A stretch of DNA of 43,819 bases from Novacetimonas hansenii JCM 7643 (GTDB lineage Bacteria > Pseudomonadota > Alphaproteobacteria > Acetobacterales > Acetobacteraceae). Position 1 is the first letter of the stretch. Each line of letters starts with the position of its first letter. The notes beneath the pieces are model-generated. The model saw only the letters and a list, made by a program, of their open reading frames with translations. It was not told the origin of the DNA and ran no database searches. The position numbers and the translations under genes are program-made. Shown here piece after piece: positions 1 to 9,540 of this stretch. The stretch is from NCBI RefSeq assembly GCF_000964405.1, contig NZ_BANE01000055.1:1-43819 (forward strand), in the 5' to 3' direction.

Positions 1-68
1 GAAGCGATCCATAGGATCTTTGAAACACATCTGGATCCTTTAGAAAACTTAATCCCAAACAGGCCCTG

Positions 69-133
69 AAAAAAAGGCGGCACCCCAAAAAATTTTCTTA
101 TTTTTTATCAATGAGTGGTTTTCAAACAATCTC
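69..133 (+). repeat. Truncated copy of a MITE-like repeat (copy 1)
   Basis: This stretch matches the right half of the repeats at 33442-33585 and 36673-36833: it shares GGCGGCACCC, then an A-run, TTTTCTTATTTTTT, and the terminal TTTTCAAACAATCTC, followed by TAA. The left half, including the GACGCCGCC arm of the central hairpin, is absent and the sequence to its left is unrelated, so the copy is truncated. Non-coding. Confidence 0.7.
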
Positions 134-250
134 TAAACGAATTGATCGGAGAAATTTTCAAAAAATCCAGTGTTTTGCATGAAGGATAAGGAATAATTTT
201 TCCGGAAAGTCGTGCTGTCCCGTATTTTAAAGCAGTTTTCAACAAACCAT

Positions 251-291
251 TTAAAAACGGGCCAACTGCATTTATGAATGCAGTTGGCCCG
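251..291 (-). terminator. Rho-independent terminator of the RND efflux operon
   Basis: A perfect 15-bp stem (258-272 with 277-291) and a 4-nt loop lie 4 bases beyond the TAA of the outer-membrane channel gene. Read on the minus strand, the hairpin is followed directly by five T (complement of the A-run at 253-257). This is a textbook intrinsic terminator for the leftward operon. Confidence 0.9.
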
Positions 292-295
292 GGCC

Positions 296-1789
296 TTATC
301 CATGTTTATCCTGTGATTTGGCCGTAATGGTCGTATTTTGGACCGTCTTTTCCGTCCATCCCCCGCCCAGTGCACGGTACAGCGTGACCAGGTTCTGGTA
401 TTTAGAAACCAGAACGAAAATCTGCCATTGCTGTGCCTGATAGAGCGAACGTTGGGATTCCAGCGAGGTCAGATATGAATCTGTCCCTGCGTCATAACGC
501 ATCTTGGCCAAGCGGTAGGAATCAGCCGAGGACGCGACCAACCTGTCCACCTGTATTCCTTCATCATGATAGGCGGCACGGCCCGCCAATGCATCCGCGA
601 CTTCGCGGAATGCGGTCTGGATCGTTTTTTCATAGGCGGCCGCCTTGACGTTCCGTTCCGCACGGGATGCCTTCAGATTTCCGCTATTTTGTCCCCATGT
701 CAGAAGGGGCACCTGCAACTGTGGTGAGACCCCCCACGTTGTCGCTGCTGCCGTAAACAGGCGATGCGGTTGCAGGCTGCTGATTCCGTCGGATGCGGTC
801 AGGGTGATGCGGGGATAGAAGGCCGCCTTTGCTGCGCCGATATCGGCATTGGCAGCCTTCAGATCATGTTCCGCCGAGATGATATCCGGGCGGTGTTCCA
901 GCACATCGGACGGTAGGCCCGGTGGCAGGTCCTGCATCATCGTCTGCTGCCCAAAAGGGCTGGCCGGGGGCAGATTATCGGGGATCGGTGCACCAATCAG
1001 CAGGGTAATCAGGTTCTTGTCCTGCGCCACACGTCGTTGGGAGTCAGCAAGGAAGGCGGCACTTTGTTCCACCTGCGTTTCGGATTGGCGCAAGGTAAGC
1101 TGATCGGCTTCGCCATGTTCGAACTTGGCGCGGATCATGTCGAGCGTCGCCTGCTGTGATGCCTGCGTGGCCTGCGACAGCTTGAGTGCTTCTTGATCGC
1201 CTAGCCAGGAAATATAGGCGTTTGCAACCTGCGAAATGATGCTGATCAGCATGGCGCGGGCATTTTCGCGCTGCATCAGTGCATGTTCCGCGGCCTCACG
1301 CGACAGGCTGCGGATACGTCCGAACAGGTCGATTTCATACGATGAAAAACCGATACCCATGTTGAAATACTTGAACATCGGCGGGTTGGCCTGCGCATCA
1401 AGGCCTGGTGCGAAGCTCAGACCCGCAGCACTGGATGGAGCCTGGAACATGGCTTCGCCATTGCCGCCAATCTGGGGGAAAAGGGTGGCATGCTGGATAT
1501 CAAACTGTCCCTGCGCACGGCGGATATTGGCTGCGGCTTCGCGCAGGTCGCGGTTTTCACGGATGGCGATGGCAATCAGCGCCTTTAGACGTGGGTCCGT
1601 GAAGAATTCCGACCAGCCAAGGTTGGCCGATAGCGTGTTTTGCGCCATCGGCTGGCTGTCACCGCCATAGGTCGGCCAGTTTTGGGAAACCGGCGCGACG
1701 GGCCGGTGATAATGGGGGATCATGGTACAGCCCGCCAGCAGCGCCGCAGCGGCACCAAGCGTTATACCATGCAAGGAAAACCTTTTCAT
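296..1789 (-). CDS. RND efflux outer-membrane channel lipoprotein (NodT/OprM family)
   Basis: This is the outer-membrane exit duct of a tripartite drug-efflux pump; it would be a trimeric TolC-like barrel and tunnel. The 497-aa length is normal for the family. The N-terminus is a lipoprotein signal with lipobox LLAGC (Cys21), followed by the two repeated outer-membrane-factor domains rich in helical heptads (for example LTLRQSETQVEQSAAFLADSQRR). The start codon shares one base with the pump gene's stop (TAATG), so the two are translationally linked. It is the last gene of the operon, just before a strong terminator. The substrate cannot be read from the sequence. Confidence 0.93.
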   Translation of the reverse strand: MKRFSLHGITLGAAAALLAGCTMIPHYHRPVAPVSQNWPTYGGDSQPMAQNTLSANLGWSEFFTDPRLKALIAIAIRENRDLREAAANIRRAQGQFDIQHATLFPQIGGNGEAMFQAPSSAAGLSFAPGLDAQANPPMFKYFNMGIGFSSYEIDLFGRIRSLSREAAEHALMQRENARAMLISIISQVANAYISWLGDQEALKLSQATQASQQATLDMIRAKFEHGEADQLTLRQSETQVEQSAAFLADSQRRVAQDKNLITLLIGAPIPDNLPPASPFGQQTMMQDLPPGLPSDVLEHRPDIISAEHDLKAANADIGAAKAAFYPRITLTASDGISSLQPHRLFTAAATTWGVSPQLQVPLLTWGQNSGNLKASRAERNVKAAAYEKTIQTAFREVADALAGRAAYHDEGIQVDRLVASSADSYRLAKMRYDAGTDSYLTSLESQRSLYQAQQWQIFVLVSKYQNLVTLYRALGGGWTEKTVQNTTITAKSQDKHG

Positions 1790-4700
1790 TATTGTTCTCT
1801 CCCCGCGATTTCTGGGGCTGTGGCGGGTTGCACGCGTTCATTCATGCGGCGCACCTTGAACAGGCGCAGGACCACGACAAAGAATAGCGGCACGAAATAG
1901 ACCGCCAGTAATGTCGCCGTCAGCATGCCGCCTACGACGGCCGTGCCAATGGCGACACGTGCGGCCGATCCTGCACCCGATGCAATCGCCAGCGGGAAGA
2001 CGCCGACCACAAATGCGATTGATGTCATCAGGATCGGACGCAGGCGTTCGCGTCCTGCTTCCATGACAGAGTCCTCAAGCGTCTTGCCCTGCTCGAAAAA
2101 GGCCTTGGCGAATTCCACGATCAGGATGGCGTTCTTGACCGCCAGCCCGACGGTGGTCAGAAGCCCCACCTGGAAATAAACGTCGTTGGCAAGCCCACGT
2201 GAAAGCGTTGCGACAATCGCCCCCAATACGCCAAGCGGGATCACCAGCAGCACGGCGAAGGGGATGGCCCAGCTTTCATACAATGCGGCAAGGCACAGCA
2301 GGATAACGATGACCGCCAGTGCATAAAGTGGCCCGGTGGAGGAACCGGACGCAATCTGTTCATAGGACAGGCCGGTCCATTCATACCCGATCCCGGTTGG
2401 AAGCTTGGCCAGGATCTCCTTGATCGCCGCGATGGAATCACCCGAACTGAAGCCCGCAGCGGGCTGACCAAGGATTTCAAAGGCGTTGAGGCCATTATAA
2501 TCCTCGACCTTCTGCGGCCCCATGATCCATGTGCCGGATACGAACGAGTTGAATGGCACAAGGGAACCGCTTGCATTGCGGATATACCATTTGTTCAGGT
2601 CATCGGGAATCATGCGGGCGTCGGGTTCGCCCTGGATATAGACCTGCTTGACACGGTCATCACGCAGGAACTGGTTTACGTAGATCGACCCCAGTGCGCC
2701 TTCGACCGTGGTGTTGATATCGGCGATGGTCACACCAAGCGCGTTTGCTTTTTCCCGATCAATATCAAGGTGATATTGCGGTGCGTCTTCCATCCCGTTG
2801 GGACGCACGGCCACAAGGCGATGATCCTTGCTGGCCATGCCCAGCACCATGTTGCGCGCGGCCAGAAGCTTGTCATGGCCAAGGTGTCCCCTGTCCTCCA
2901 GTTCCAGGTCAAAGCCACTGGCATTACCCAGTTCCAGCACGGCAGGCGGATTGATGGCAAATATCTGGGCCACGGGGTCGCTCCAGAAATGCATCATGAT
3001 GCGCATTGCGATCGCGGCAGAGGATTGGGACGCGGACGGACGTTCGTCCCAATCCTTGAGGCGGATGAAGAACGCCCCCGCCGTCTGTCCCTGCCCCGCA
3101 AAGTTGAAGCCGTTCATGGAATAGACGGATTCGACATTCTTCCCTTCGGTCTTGAGGATATAGTCCGCGACCTTGTGGTTGATGATTGCGGTCTGCTCCA
3201 TCGGGGTGCCAGGCGGCATCGTGATCTGACCGAAAATCAGGCCCTGATCTTCGTCCGGCAGGAAGCCGCTTGGCAGCTTCATGAACAGGTACCCCACGCC
3301 GGCAGTCACCAGCGCAAAGGCAAGCATTCCAGTGCCGGCATGCCGGATAATGCGGGTCACACCCTTCATGTATCCTGCGGTCATCCGTGTGAAATGACGG
3401 TTGAACCAGCCGGCCGGGCCCTTGGTCTTTTCATGCGTGCCGGGTTTGAGCATCGTTGCGCACAATGCAGGGGTAATGACCATAGCCACCAGCACCGACA
3501 GCCACATTGCGGCGACGATGGTGATCGAAAACTGGCGATAGATCACGCCGGTCGATCCACTGAAGGCCGCCATCGGCAGGAACACAGCCGTCAGCACCAG
3601 CACGATCCCCACCAGCGCGCCAGAGATCTCGTCCATGGACTGTCGCGCCGCCTCCACGGGGGACAGGTTCTTTTCCGTCATGACACGTTCGACGTTTTCG
3701 ACAACGACAATCGCATCATCCACCAGCAGCCCGACCGCCAGCACCATGGCCAGCATGGTCAGGGTATTGATGGAGAAGCCCAGGGCCGCAAGGATGCCAA
3801 ACGTGCCCAGCAACACGATCGGAACCGCAATGGTCGGGATCAGCGTCGCACGGAAGTTCTGCAGGAAAATCAGCATCACCACGAACACGAGGGCAATCGC
3901 CTCCATCAGCGTGATGATGACTTCCTTGATCGACAGGACAATGAACGGTTCCGTATCAAGCGGATAAACTGTCTTCAGTCCGGGGGGGAAGAATTTCTCC
4001 AGCTCCGCGATCTGTTCGCGTACCGCCGTTTCGGTCTTGAGCTGATTGGCGCCCGGCGCCAGTTTCAGTGCCATGCCCGATGCAGGCATGTTGTTATAAA
4101 AAGAGTTGGTATTATAGGTCTGCGGCCCGAGTTCCACACGTGCGATATCGCGTATGCGCACCTGGGAGCCATCCTGCTGGACCCGGATAAGGATATTATT
4201 GAACTCCTCGGTCGAGGTCAGGCGCGTCGGACCAATGATGGTGGCGTCAAGCCGTGTCCCTGCCCGTGCAGGCAGCCCGCCGAGTTCACCGGACGAGACC
4301 TGTATGTTCTGTGCCTGGATCGCGGCCTGCACATCACCCACCGTTACGGCGTATTTATACAGCTTGGACGGGTCAAGCCATATGCGCATCGCATATTCCG
4401 CCCCGAACAGCGTATGGTCGCCCACGCCGGTGACACGGCTGAGGGGATCGGAAATGTTCGATGCCACGTAATCGGCGATATCCGCGCCATTCATGCTGCC
4501 GTCGGTGGAGATGAATGCAATCACCATCATGAAGTTCTTGACGGCTTTGGTGATGCTCAGTCCCTGCGCGGTGACTTCGGTCGGCAGCTTGGGCTGCGCA
4601 AGCTGCAGCTTGTTCTGCACCTGGACCTGCGCGATATCGGGATTGGTTCCCTGTGCGAAGGTCAGGTCGATTTCCATCTGCCCCGACGCATAGGATTGCG

Positions 4701-4944
4701 CCGAGATGTATTCGAGGTGATCGAGCCCGAACATCTGTTGCAGGATGGGGCGTACGACGGTGTTGTTGACCGTATCGGCGGATGCGCCGGGATAGGTCAC
4801 GCTGATCGCGATCTGTGGGGGGGCAATGCTGGGGTATTGTGCGATCGGCAGCGCAAAGATCGACAGTCCGCCCACCAGCATGATGATGATGCCAATCACC
4901 CAGGCAAAGACCGGGCGATCAATGAAGAAACGTGAAAGGGACAT
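1789..4944 (-). CDS. RND multidrug efflux pump, inner-membrane permease (HAE1/AcrB family)
   Basis: This proton-driven inner-membrane pump exports hydrophobic or amphiphilic compounds from the periplasm and inner leaflet through the adaptor and outer channel. Its 1051 aa match AcrB, MexB and AdeB. The first transmembrane helix follows MSLSRFFIDRPVFAWVI. The proton-relay motif GLLVDDAIVVVENVERVM carries the Asp-Asp pair, and GLAVKNAILIVEFAK carries the matching Lys of helix 10. Two large periplasmic loops and the two-fold repeat of helices are evident. It lies 4 bases after the adaptor gene and overlaps the channel gene by one base, so all three are cotranscribed. The closest named orthologue is uncertain, so no symbol is given. 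Confidence 0.95.
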   Translation of the reverse strand: MSLSRFFIDRPVFAWVIGIIIMLVGGLSIFALPIAQYPSIAPPQIAISVTYPGASADTVNNTVVRPILQQMFGLDHLEYISAQSYASGQMEIDLTFAQGTNPDIAQVQVQNKLQLAQPKLPTEVTAQGLSITKAVKNFMMVIAFISTDGSMNGADIADYVASNISDPLSRVTGVGDHTLFGAEYAMRIWLDPSKLYKYAVTVGDVQAAIQAQNIQVSSGELGGLPARAGTRLDATIIGPTRLTSTEEFNNILIRVQQDGSQVRIRDIARVELGPQTYNTNSFYNNMPASGMALKLAPGANQLKTETAVREQIAELEKFFPPGLKTVYPLDTEPFIVLSIKEVIITLMEAIALVFVVMLIFLQNFRATLIPTIAVPIVLLGTFGILAALGFSINTLTMLAMVLAVGLLVDDAIVVVENVERVMTEKNLSPVEAARQSMDEISGALVGIVLVLTAVFLPMAAFSGSTGVIYRQFSITIVAAMWLSVLVAMVITPALCATMLKPGTHEKTKGPAGWFNRHFTRMTAGYMKGVTRIIRHAGTGMLAFALVTAGVGYLFMKLPSGFLPDEDQGLIFGQITMPPGTPMEQTAIINHKVADYILKTEGKNVESVYSMNGFNFAGQGQTAGAFFIRLKDWDERPSASQSSAAIAMRIMMHFWSDPVAQIFAINPPAVLELGNASGFDLELEDRGHLGHDKLLAARNMVLGMASKDHRLVAVRPNGMEDAPQYHLDIDREKANALGVTIADINTTVEGALGSIYVNQFLRDDRVKQVYIQGEPDARMIPDDLNKWYIRNASGSLVPFNSFVSGTWIMGPQKVEDYNGLNAFEILGQPAAGFSSGDSIAAIKEILAKLPTGIGYEWTGLSYEQIASGSSTGPLYALAVIVILLCLAALYESWAIPFAVLLVIPLGVLGAIVATLSRGLANDVYFQVGLLTTVGLAVKNAILIVEFAKAFFEQGKTLEDSVMEAGRERLRPILMTSIAFVVGVFPLAIASGAGSAARVAIGTAVVGGMLTATLLAVYFVPLFFVVVLRLFKVRRMNERVQPATAPEIAGREQ

Positions 4945-4948
4945 GACT

Positions 4949-6097
4949 TTACCCTGCCTTGCCCGCAGGCTGGGCCTCGATGGGGGTTACTGTCGCACCG
5001 GGGTGGATCTTTTGCAGGCCCACGGTGACGACCCGCTCCCCGCTTTTGATCCCGTTCGTTACCAGCCAGCTTGTACCGATTGCCTGGGATGTCTGGATCT
5101 GGCGTAGCGACACCTTGTTGTCCTGATCCACGACCCACACCTGCGGGTCGCCATGGGAATTGCGGCTGACGGCTTCTTGCGGTACCAGCAGGGCCTGTGG
5201 GTCCGTTCCTTCGGTCAGTTGCGCATGCACGTACATCCCCGGCAGCAGCAGCTTGTCCGGGTTGGGCATGATTGCGCGCACCACTACGGTGGCGGTTGAC
5301 TCATCGACATTGACTTCGGAAAATTCCATCCGGCCTGCATGTTCGTATGGCGTGCCGTCCTCCAGTTGCAAGGAGATGCTGGCGGCATTATCGCCTTCGC
5401 GCTGCAGGCGTCCCTGTGCCAGTTCGCGACGGAAACGCAGCAGTTCGGTGGCCGGCAGGTTGACATCGACATAAATCGGGTCAAGCCGCGTTACGATCGC
5501 GACGTTATTGCTCTGGTTCGCGATGGCCAGCGCGCCAACCGTCAGGATGGACCGACCGATCCGCCCGCTGATGGGGGCATTCATCTTGGTATAGCCAAGG
5601 TCCACCGCGGCGCGTTCCACCTGCCCCTGCGCGGTCAGGATTTCTCCCTGCGCTTCCTTGTCTGCGGCAAGGGCATCGTCATAATCCTGCTGGCTGACGG
5701 CATGGGCGCGCAAGAGCGGACCATAGCGGGTCAGTTTCGCATGGGCCGTCAGTTCGGCTGCCTGTGCGCGGATAAGCTGCCCCCGTGCCGAATCATAGGC
5801 GGCCTGATACGGTGCGGCATAGATCTGGTAAAGTTGCTGCCCGGCCTTGACATCGCTGCCTTCGACAAACAGGCGTTGTTCGATCACACCGCTGACCTGC
5901 GGGCGGACCTGCGCGATTTCAAAGGCTTCCGTGCGTCCTGGCAGGCTGGTATGGATTTCAACAGGCTGCGCCCTGAGCGTCACCACGCTGACCTGCTGTG
6001 GCTGTATCGCAGGGGCGGCCGCCTTGCGATTGCAGCCCGCCAGAACAAGCAGGACAGCAACAGGGGCGAGGGCCTGAAAATAATGCTGGCTTTTCAC
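4949..6097 (-). CDS. RND efflux periplasmic adaptor (AcrA/MexA family lipoprotein)
   Basis: This is the membrane-fusion protein that joins the RND pump to the outer-membrane channel. Order along the protein: lipoprotein signal with LVLAGC (Cys22 from the chosen start), a lipoyl/barrel-sandwich half (PQVSGVIEQRLFVEGSDVKAGQQL), an alpha-hairpin rich in Ala, Gln and Glu, the second lipoyl half (TKMNAPISGRIGRSILTVGALA), then the beta-barrel and membrane-proximal domains. I chose the GTG at 6097 because it gives a normal lipoprotein signal and has AAGG upstream. An ATG at 6136 is in frame and would give 395 aa, but it has only a poor ribosome site. First gene of the operon, divergent from the TetR regulator. 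Confidence 0.92.
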   Translation of the reverse strand: MKSQHYFQALAPVAVLLVLAGCNRKAAAPAIQPQQVSVVTLRAQPVEIHTSLPGRTEAFEIAQVRPQVSGVIEQRLFVEGSDVKAGQQLYQIYAAPYQAAYDSARGQLIRAQAAELTAHAKLTRYGPLLRAHAVSQQDYDDALAADKEAQGEILTAQGQVERAAVDLGYTKMNAPISGRIGRSILTVGALAIANQSNNVAIVTRLDPIYVDVNLPATELLRFRRELAQGRLQREGDNAASISLQLEDGTPYEHAGRMEFSEVNVDESTATVVVRAIMPNPDKLLLPGMYVHAQLTEGTDPQALLVPQEAVSRNSHGDPQVWVVDQDNKVSLRQIQTSQAIGTSWLVTNGIKSGERVVTVGLQKIHPGATVTPIEAQPAGKAG

Positions 6098-6196
6098 AAT
6101 CTTGACCTTGCCTTTACAGTCTGTCTCCCGCAGCATCCTGAAAATTCTGTCTCAAGACGTAACATGCATGACGTGCTCGGCGGAGATGGGGTAAAG

Positions 6197-6226
6197 AAAC
6201 CACTTGGTTTTCTGATAAACGAAAAC
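6197..6226. promoter_or_regulatory. Two overlapping inverted repeats, candidate TetR operator
   Basis: The divergent intergenic region holds AAACCA-CT-TGGTTT (6197-6210) and, overlapping it, GTTTTC-8 nt-GAAAAC (6207-6226). TetR-family regulators beside RND pumps usually bind such dyads and repress both directions, so this is the likely operator. The repeats are seen; the binding is inferred. Confidence 0.5.
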
Positions 6227-6232
6227 TATATC
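6204..6232 (+). promoter_or_regulatory. Candidate sigma70-type promoter of the TetR gene
   Basis: TTGGTT at 6204-6209 and TATATC at 6227-6232 are separated by 17 bases, a fair -35/-10 pair. The whole spacer overlaps the inverted repeats at 6197-6226, so a bound repressor would block it. Transcription would start near 6239, about 50 bases before the regulator's start codon. Confidence 0.4.
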
Positions 6233-6290
6233 GTCTCCATAGGGCGGTCAAGCCGTCATGATGATGTGGCGCACGTAACTGGGCGAGGTG

Positions 6291-6977
6291 ATGGAAAACA
6301 GCAACAGCCATAAATTGAATGAGGCGAGCCAGGCCTTTATGGAGGAAAAGCCCCGCTGCGGACGCCCGCCAGAGATGGAGGAATGCGTGCGGCGGGAGCG
6401 TATCCTGGAGGCCGCGTGCAAGGTTCTGCAAAAGCATGGCTATCACGGCGCGTCTATGGACAAGGTTGCTGAATGTTCAGGCATGTCCAAGCGGACCCTG
6501 TACAAGATGTTTCCGTCCAAGCTGGAGCTGTTTCAGATCCTGATCAGGGAGCGCCTGTTTGATGTAAAGCCGCAGGTCGCACCGGATGCCATGACAGCGG
6601 AAGAGGAACTTTCCACCCTTCTGATCGATCTGGCGTGTACGATCCTGCGCCCTGACCGCATCTCCCTTATCCGCGCAATCATCGCAGAAAGTTCCGAATC
6701 AGGGTATGTCCGCGAAATTATGGCAGCCCTTGAGGCCGGGGGCGAGGATAACGCGCTTGAGGCATGGTTGCAGGCTTATTGCAGGCAGCAGGGATATTCC
6801 AACACCAATGTCCGGCTCTGGGGCAAGATGCTGTTTGGTATGACCGTTGGGGATTTTTTGCTGCAGGCACTGGGGTGTGCGACACAAGCGCCAACATGCG
6901 AAACGATCCGTCATCATACCGGCGTGGCGGTGCAGATCTTTCTTGCGGGTGTGCAGGGCGTAAAGCCGAAGGGCTGA
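6291..6977 (+). CDS. TetR/AcrR family transcriptional regulator
   Basis: A 228-aa one-domain repressor type. The N-terminal helix-turn-helix spans roughly residues 30-75 (RILEAACKVLQKHGYHG, then GMSKRTLYKMFPSKLELFQ, the usual recognition helix and F-x-x-K end). The C-terminal part is an all-helical ligand and dimer domain without a recognisable ligand motif. It is divergent from the RND operon, with dyads between them, so it most likely represses that operon and itself, with a pump substrate as inducer. The start is ATG 6291, preceded by GAGGTG; a GTG at 6288 is directly in front. The stop codon lies inside the stem of its terminator. Confidence 0.9.
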   Translation: MENSNSHKLNEASQAFMEEKPRCGRPPEMEECVRRERILEAACKVLQKHGYHGASMDKVAECSGMSKRTLYKMFPSKLELFQILIRERLFDVKPQVAPDAMTAEEELSTLLIDLACTILRPDRISLIRAIIAESSESGYVREIMAALEAGGEDNALEAWLQAYCRQQGYSNTNVRLWGKMLFGMTVGDFLLQALGCATQAPTCETIRHHTGVAVQIFLAGVQGVKPKG

Positions 6978-7005
6978 AGGCCCGCCAAGACCTTCAGCCC
7001 TTTTT
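6971..7005 (+). terminator. Rho-independent terminator of the TetR gene
   Basis: GGGCTGAAGG (6971-6980) pairs perfectly with CCTTCAGCCC (6991-7000) across a 10-nt loop and is followed by TTTTT. The TGA stop codon of the regulator (6975-6977) is inside the left arm, so a terminating ribosome would cover the stem. Confidence 0.85.
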
Positions 7006-7035
7006 CACATAATAAGGTTTGATCCCTGTGATGTG

Positions 7036-7062
7036 GGTCCGGGTCATTTGATGACCCGGACC
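7036..7062 (-). terminator. Strong hairpin downstream of pgm
   Basis: A perfect 12-bp GC-rich stem, GGTCCGGGTCAT with ATGACCCGGACC, has a 3-nt loop. It lies between the convergent TetR and phosphoglucomutase genes, 36 bases beyond the pgm stop. No T-run follows on the minus strand, so it may be an mRNA 3'-end stabiliser or a weak terminator rather than a classical one. Confidence 0.45.
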
Positions 7063-7097
7063 GCCATGAGGCATGCCTTGGGGATCAGGCCATGGGA

Positions 7098-8759
7098 TCA
7101 GGCCTTGGCCCTTTCGAACAAGGTCGAGACGACCTGTTGTGCTTCTTGCTGGATTTGCCGCAGATGGTCCGCGCTGATGAAGCTTTCAGCATAAATCTTG
7201 TAGACATTTTCCGTTCCCGACGGGCGCACGGCGAACCAGCCGTCCTTTGCCGTGATCTTGATGCCGCCAAACGCGACATCGTTGCCCGGCGCCTTCGTCA
7301 GCTTTGCACGGACCGGCTGTCCCCCAAGTTCCGTCAGATAGGCCAGTTGTTCGGCCGTCACCTTCTTGAGCAGTGCCTTTTGTTCGGGATCAGCCGCCAC
7401 ATCAATACGGGCGTAGAAAGGCGTGCCCAGCTTTTCAGTCAACTGCGTATAGATCTGGCTGGGGTCCAGCTTGGTCTTGGCCGTGATTTCCGCCGCCAGC
7501 AGGCCCAGGATGATGCCGTCCTTGTCCGTTGACCATGCGCCCGCATCCGTGCGCAGGAATGATGCGCCAGCACTTTCCTCCCCACAAAAGCCCAGAGATC
7601 CGGTATTCAGCCCATCAACGAACCATTTGAACCCGACGGGCATTTCCACGAACTTACGTCCCAGCATGCCGGCGACACGTTCGATCATCGCGCTGCTGAC
7701 CAAGGTGATGCCAACGCCAGCGTCCCTGCTCCATCCCGCACGGTGTTCGAACAGGTAGGCAATGGCGGCGGAAAGATAGTGATTGGGATTCATCAACCCG
7801 GCTGTACGGGTGACAATCCCGTGGCGGTCGGCATCGGTATCGTTGGCGAAGGCAACATCGAATTTATCACGCAGGTCGATCAGGCGCGCCATCGCGTAGG
7901 GGGATGAGCAATCCATGCGGATCTTGCCATCCCAGTCCGCCGTCATGAAGCTGAAGGTCGGATCGACCTGTTCGCTGACGATCGTTGCATTGATGCCATA
8001 CCGTTCGATGATCGGTTTCCAGTAATGAACCGCCGCGCCACCCAGCGGGTCGATGCCGATCTTCACGCCCGCGTCCCGGATCGCGGCCATGTCAACGACG
8101 TTTTCAAGGTCCGCCACATATGGCGTGATATAATCGTATTTATGGACGTGTGGGGACTTTAGTGCCTGCGCATATGCAATCCGGTGTACGCCTTCCATCT
8201 TCGTTTCAAGGAAGGCGTTGGCCTTGTCCTGTATCCATGTCGTGACGTCGGTATCCGCAGGGCCACCATTGGGGGGGTTGTATTTGAACCCTCCATCTTC
8301 GGGGGGATTGTGGGAGGGCGTAATGACGACACCATCCGCCAGTCCCGATTTGCGGCCATGGTTATAGGTCAGGATGGCGTGGGAAATGACCGGCGTGGGG
8401 GTATAGCCGCCGTCCTGGTCAATCATCACCTCCACCTTGTTGGCGGCGAAAACCTCCAACGCGCTGGCCAGTGCCGCTTCGGACAGGGCATGTGTGTCAA
8501 TGCCAATGAACAGCGGCCCGGTGATCCCCGCCTGCGCCCGGTACAGGCAGATCGCCTGGCTGATGGCCAGGATGTGATGTTCGTTGAAACTGTTGCTGAG
8601 GGAGGAGCCCCGGTGTCCTGATGTGCCAAAGGACACCCGCTGTGTCGGAATTTTCGGGTCTGGCTTGCCTGCGAAGTAGGCGGTCATCAGGCGGGGAATG
8701 TTGACCAGGATGGAATCCGGGGCGGGCTTTCCTGCCAGGGGACTGATCTGATTGGACAT
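7098..8759 (-). CDS. pgm: Phosphoglucomutase, alpha-D-glucose phosphate-specific
   Basis: This cytosolic enzyme interconverts glucose-1-phosphate and glucose-6-phosphate through a phosphoserine and a glucose-1,6-bisphosphate intermediate. Its 553 aa are close to the 546 aa of E. coli Pgm. Key sites in order: phosphoserine loop [14 protein letters not shown], magnesium loop NDTDADRHG, sugar-binding GEESAGASF, and phosphate-binding [10 protein letters not shown] near the C-terminus. The ATG at 8759 has GGAG upstream. It is divergent from the glg/tre operon; the enzyme supplies glucose-1-phosphate, the precursor of ADP-glucose and UDP-glucose. Around the stop codon, GGGATCAGGCC occurs twice (7081-7091 and 7094-7104), a small duplication. 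Confidence 0.96.
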   Translation of the reverse strand: MSNQISPLAGKPAPDSILVNIPRLMTAYFAGKPDPKIPTQRVSFGTSGHRGSSLSNSFNEHHILAISQAICLYRAQAGITGPLFIGIDTHALSEAALASALEVFAANKVEVMIDQDGGYTPTPVISHAILTYNHGRKSGLADGVVITPSHNPPEDGGFKYNPPNGGPADTDVTTWIQDKANAFLETKMEGVHRIAYAQALKSPHVHKYDYITPYVADLENVVDMAAIRDAGVKIGIDPLGGAAVHYWKPIIERYGINATIVSEQVDPTFSFMTADWDGKIRMDCSSPYAMARLIDLRDKFDVAFANDTDADRHGIVTRTAGLMNPNHYLSAAIAYLFEHRAGWSRDAGVGITLVSSAMIERVAGMLGRKFVEMPVGFKWFVDGLNTGSLGFCGEESAGASFLRTDAGAWSTDKDGIILGLLAAEITAKTKLDPSQIYTQLTEKLGTPFYARIDVAADPEQKALLKKVTAEQLAYLTELGGQPVRAKLTKAPGNDVAFGGIKITAKDGWFAVRPSGTENVYKIYAESFISADHLRQIQQEAQQVVSTLFERAKA

Positions 8760-9540
8760 TGGTGGCTCCGTGAAAGGATTTGGGGGATATCAGGGGCACC
8801 CGCTGGGACAATCACGGGAACATCTCTTTGATTCAGGAACAATCTGTAAAGGATGAAATGTCCCCCCGTCGAGACGGGAAATGGCGATGATCCGGTTTTT
8901 TCGTGCGATTACGGCGGGCTGCGCAGGATGTGGGAATTATTATGTAAAAAAGCGATGTCGAAATGCAACGCTGTGTCTGTTTTGCAACGATTGGCACACA
9001 GACAGGCGGTTTAGCTTAAATATGCATGTTCACATCCACATTTCCATAAAGGTCTTCAGGCATCTTTCTCATACGTTATTCATGCGTGGCAGTAATTGAC
9101 GCAGATCATCCGGCACCGACGGCCTATTGGATGTTGACATGTCACGCCACGCTGTCCGGGTCGTGCTGTTCCGGCTCATGGGCATGGTGTGGATTACGTT
9201 GTGCCTGATGGTAGGAAAAAACAGTCTGGAATAATCATTTGATAAATTTATCGGACATTACATTTCAAAAAAAATGTTTATTTGTAATTGTTTTTGTTAA
9301 ATCCATCGAAGATTATGGCATTTCAATATGCTTGCGGATGGATGTTTTGAAATATTTCATTGGCATATTATTTCATATTATTAATACCGTGAGTCGATGA
9401 AGTAACTTACAGGCTCGGTATTATTTTTGCCGTTCTCGGGCTGGATATCACTTAACCGTGATTGTCGCACTGTTATGCCCAGGCTGCGTTGCACAAAAAC
9501 AGACTATTCCATGGTTTTTTCAAATGGGGACATCCAGCGG
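8760..9540. other. Long leader and intergenic region between pgm and glgA
   Basis: About 780 bases separate the divergent pgm and glgA coding regions. The pgm-proximal half is of ordinary composition. From about 9220 to 9420 it is very AT-rich, with runs such as CAAAAAAAATG and a perfect 12-bp palindrome TGAAATATTTCA at 9348-9359. I see no convincing gene: the 72-codon frame at 8881-9099 has no ribosome site and no family signature. It probably holds the promoter and control sites of the big operon. Confidence 0.5.
9360..9387 (+). promoter_or_regulatory. Candidate promoter of the glg/tre operon
   Basis: TTGGCA (9360-9365) and TAATAC (9382-9387), with 16 bases between, lie in the AT-rich stretch. 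The palindrome TGAAATATTTCA (9348-9359) abuts the -35 and could be an activator or repressor site. The -10 match is mediocre, so this is tentative. Confidence 0.3.

Noticed and set aside
133-375. 80-aa minus-strand frame at the left edge
   Set aside because: It runs through the efflux operon terminator and the end of the channel gene in another frame, and has no family signature.
2770-4935. A 721-codon open frame antisense to the RND pump gene
   Set aside because: Its translation is His/Arg/Asp-rich low-order sequence with no domain. It is the shadow frame of a GC-biased coding strand, whose own product is a clear AcrB homologue.
8881-9099. Possible 72-aa gene in the pgm-glgA gap
   Set aside because: No ribosome-binding site and no recognisable family; Cys/His content could suggest a zinc protein, but the composition is like the surrounding non-coding DNA.
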